Part shown: positions 63,526-64,000 of the stretch, one piece after another
Layout of the letters: each line of letters opens with the position of its first letter
Position numbering within the stretch: the first letter of the stretch is position 1
Assembly: GCA_021821465.1 (NCBI GenBank)
Contig: JAKACM010000004.1
Location: 37,194-101,193 of the forward strand
Origin: Bacillota bacterium
GTDB lineage: Bacteria > Bacillota > Sulfobacillia > Sulfobacillales > Sulfobacillaceae
Direction of reading: 5' to 3'
Length of the DNA: 64,000 bases
Notes under the pieces: model-generated
Seen by the model: only the letters and a program-made list of their open reading frames with translations
What the model was told of the DNA's origin: nothing
The model's database searches: none
Made by a program: the position numbers and the translations under genes

Positions 63526-64000
63526 CTAGAAGGTTTCAGAGCCCAGGGCCATTGGAACCGATTTAGCGGAGGGCGAGTGCTTCCGTGTGATTTCCGTCAG
63601 CGGATATTTTTGGGCGCACACACACCACGTTAGCACTCTGCCACGGGGTTTTAGCAAGATCATTCTCCTCGCTGGGGCCTGTGACATGGTGTTATGATCT
63701 GCCAGGCCGTCCGGCTCAGATGGGTGTTCCTCGCAGTCCACTGGGCTTCCCTATCTCGTGCGTAATCCCGGCAGCATCTATGCTGTTTCTGGGCATAGGG
63801 AATGTAAAATCCCACGAACCCGCCTGGACAAACGAAGCTCTAGCACCGGTCAAAAATTTGCTCACAAATACCTGCAGGGTTTCGGCATAGTTCCGCTAAG
63901 CCGCACGGTGAGCGCATTGCATAGGGGGTGGACAAATTCTCCCCGATGGGATATCATGGCGGCATGAAGACATTATCGACTGTTGCATCCTTTTCGCTGT
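63526..64000. other. Gene-poor end of window, possible insertion-sequence remnant
   Basis: Frames on the minus strand (63526-63890) show composition like the basic, cysteine-poor tail of IS200/IS605 TnpB proteins (GLADHNTMS, KSVPMALG at the end), but stops and frameshifts interrupt them and no transposase domain is complete. An ATG at 63964 could start a new gene that runs off the window edge. Little can be proved. Confidence 0.3.

Noticed and set aside
63526..63890. Intact TnpB/transposase gene at the window end
   Set aside because: Only vague tail-like composition; frames are broken and the RuvC-like and zinc motifs are not seen.
1..64000. CRISPR array, tRNA or rRNA genes
   Set aside because: No regularly spaced repeats, no tRNA-like cloverleaf with a CCA-type end and no rRNA sequence were recognised on reading both strands.

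Overview
The window looks like a chromosomal segment of a spore-forming, acidophilic or thermotolerant Firmicute, probably Sulfobacillus-like. This is inferred from gene content and style: PolC, dipicolinate synthase, the YtrH/YtrI, YlxY, YmxH, TepA and YlzJ sporulation or Bacillus-type orthologues, near-even base composition, and many GTG/TTG starts. No 16S rRNA gene is present to confirm it, and I saw no tRNA, rRNA or CRISPR array.

Bases 1-10608 (+) carry the conserved dxr-rseP-ispG-proS-(glycosyltransferase)-polC block, which covers isoprenoid (MEP) steps, intramembrane proteolysis, prolyl-tRNA charging and the replicative polymerase. Bases 10595-16000 are an accessory insertion: two MFS carriers, one of them NarK-like, and a PiT-type phosphate transporter preceded by four hexamers with exact 11-bp spacing that look like a PhoP box. 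Two decayed genes follow, one of them a TDT-family transporter remnant. The insertion sits where rimP is expected between polC and nusA, and no rimP is visible in the window.

Bases 16089-25423 (+) are the nusA-rnpM-L7Ae-infB-rbfA-truB-ribF-rpsO-pnp translation and RNA cluster. Bases 25891-43789 follow the Bacillus subtilis order closely: ylxY, mlpA, ymxH, dpaA, dpaB, asd, dapG, dapA, RNase J, tepA, ylzJ, then uppP and ftsK/spoIIIE. asd, dapG and dapA make the precursor that DpaAB converts to dipicolinate for the spore core. This block is interrupted by long leaders, a truncated group II intron-like RNA, and an inverted ytrH-ytrI pair.

Bases 43800-56850 are mostly minus-strand accessory genes: a ribbon-helix-helix protein, PspA, a lipoprotein with a GH18 wall hydrolase, a MacB-type ABC exporter, a GH15 glucoamylase-like enzyme, a small helical protein and a GGDEF protein. 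Long gene-poor stretches separate them.

Bases 56849-63486 are a glycerol-3-phosphate module. glpA-glpB-glpC-glpP-HPr run on the + strand behind a good promoter and a terminator that GlpP probably antiterminates. A divergent PTS Enzyme I-like gene lies next to them. EI and HPr with no permease in sight suggest a phosphorelay that regulates glycerol or dihydroxyacetone metabolism rather than sugar import. The last 500 bases are decayed, possibly insertion-sequence-derived DNA.
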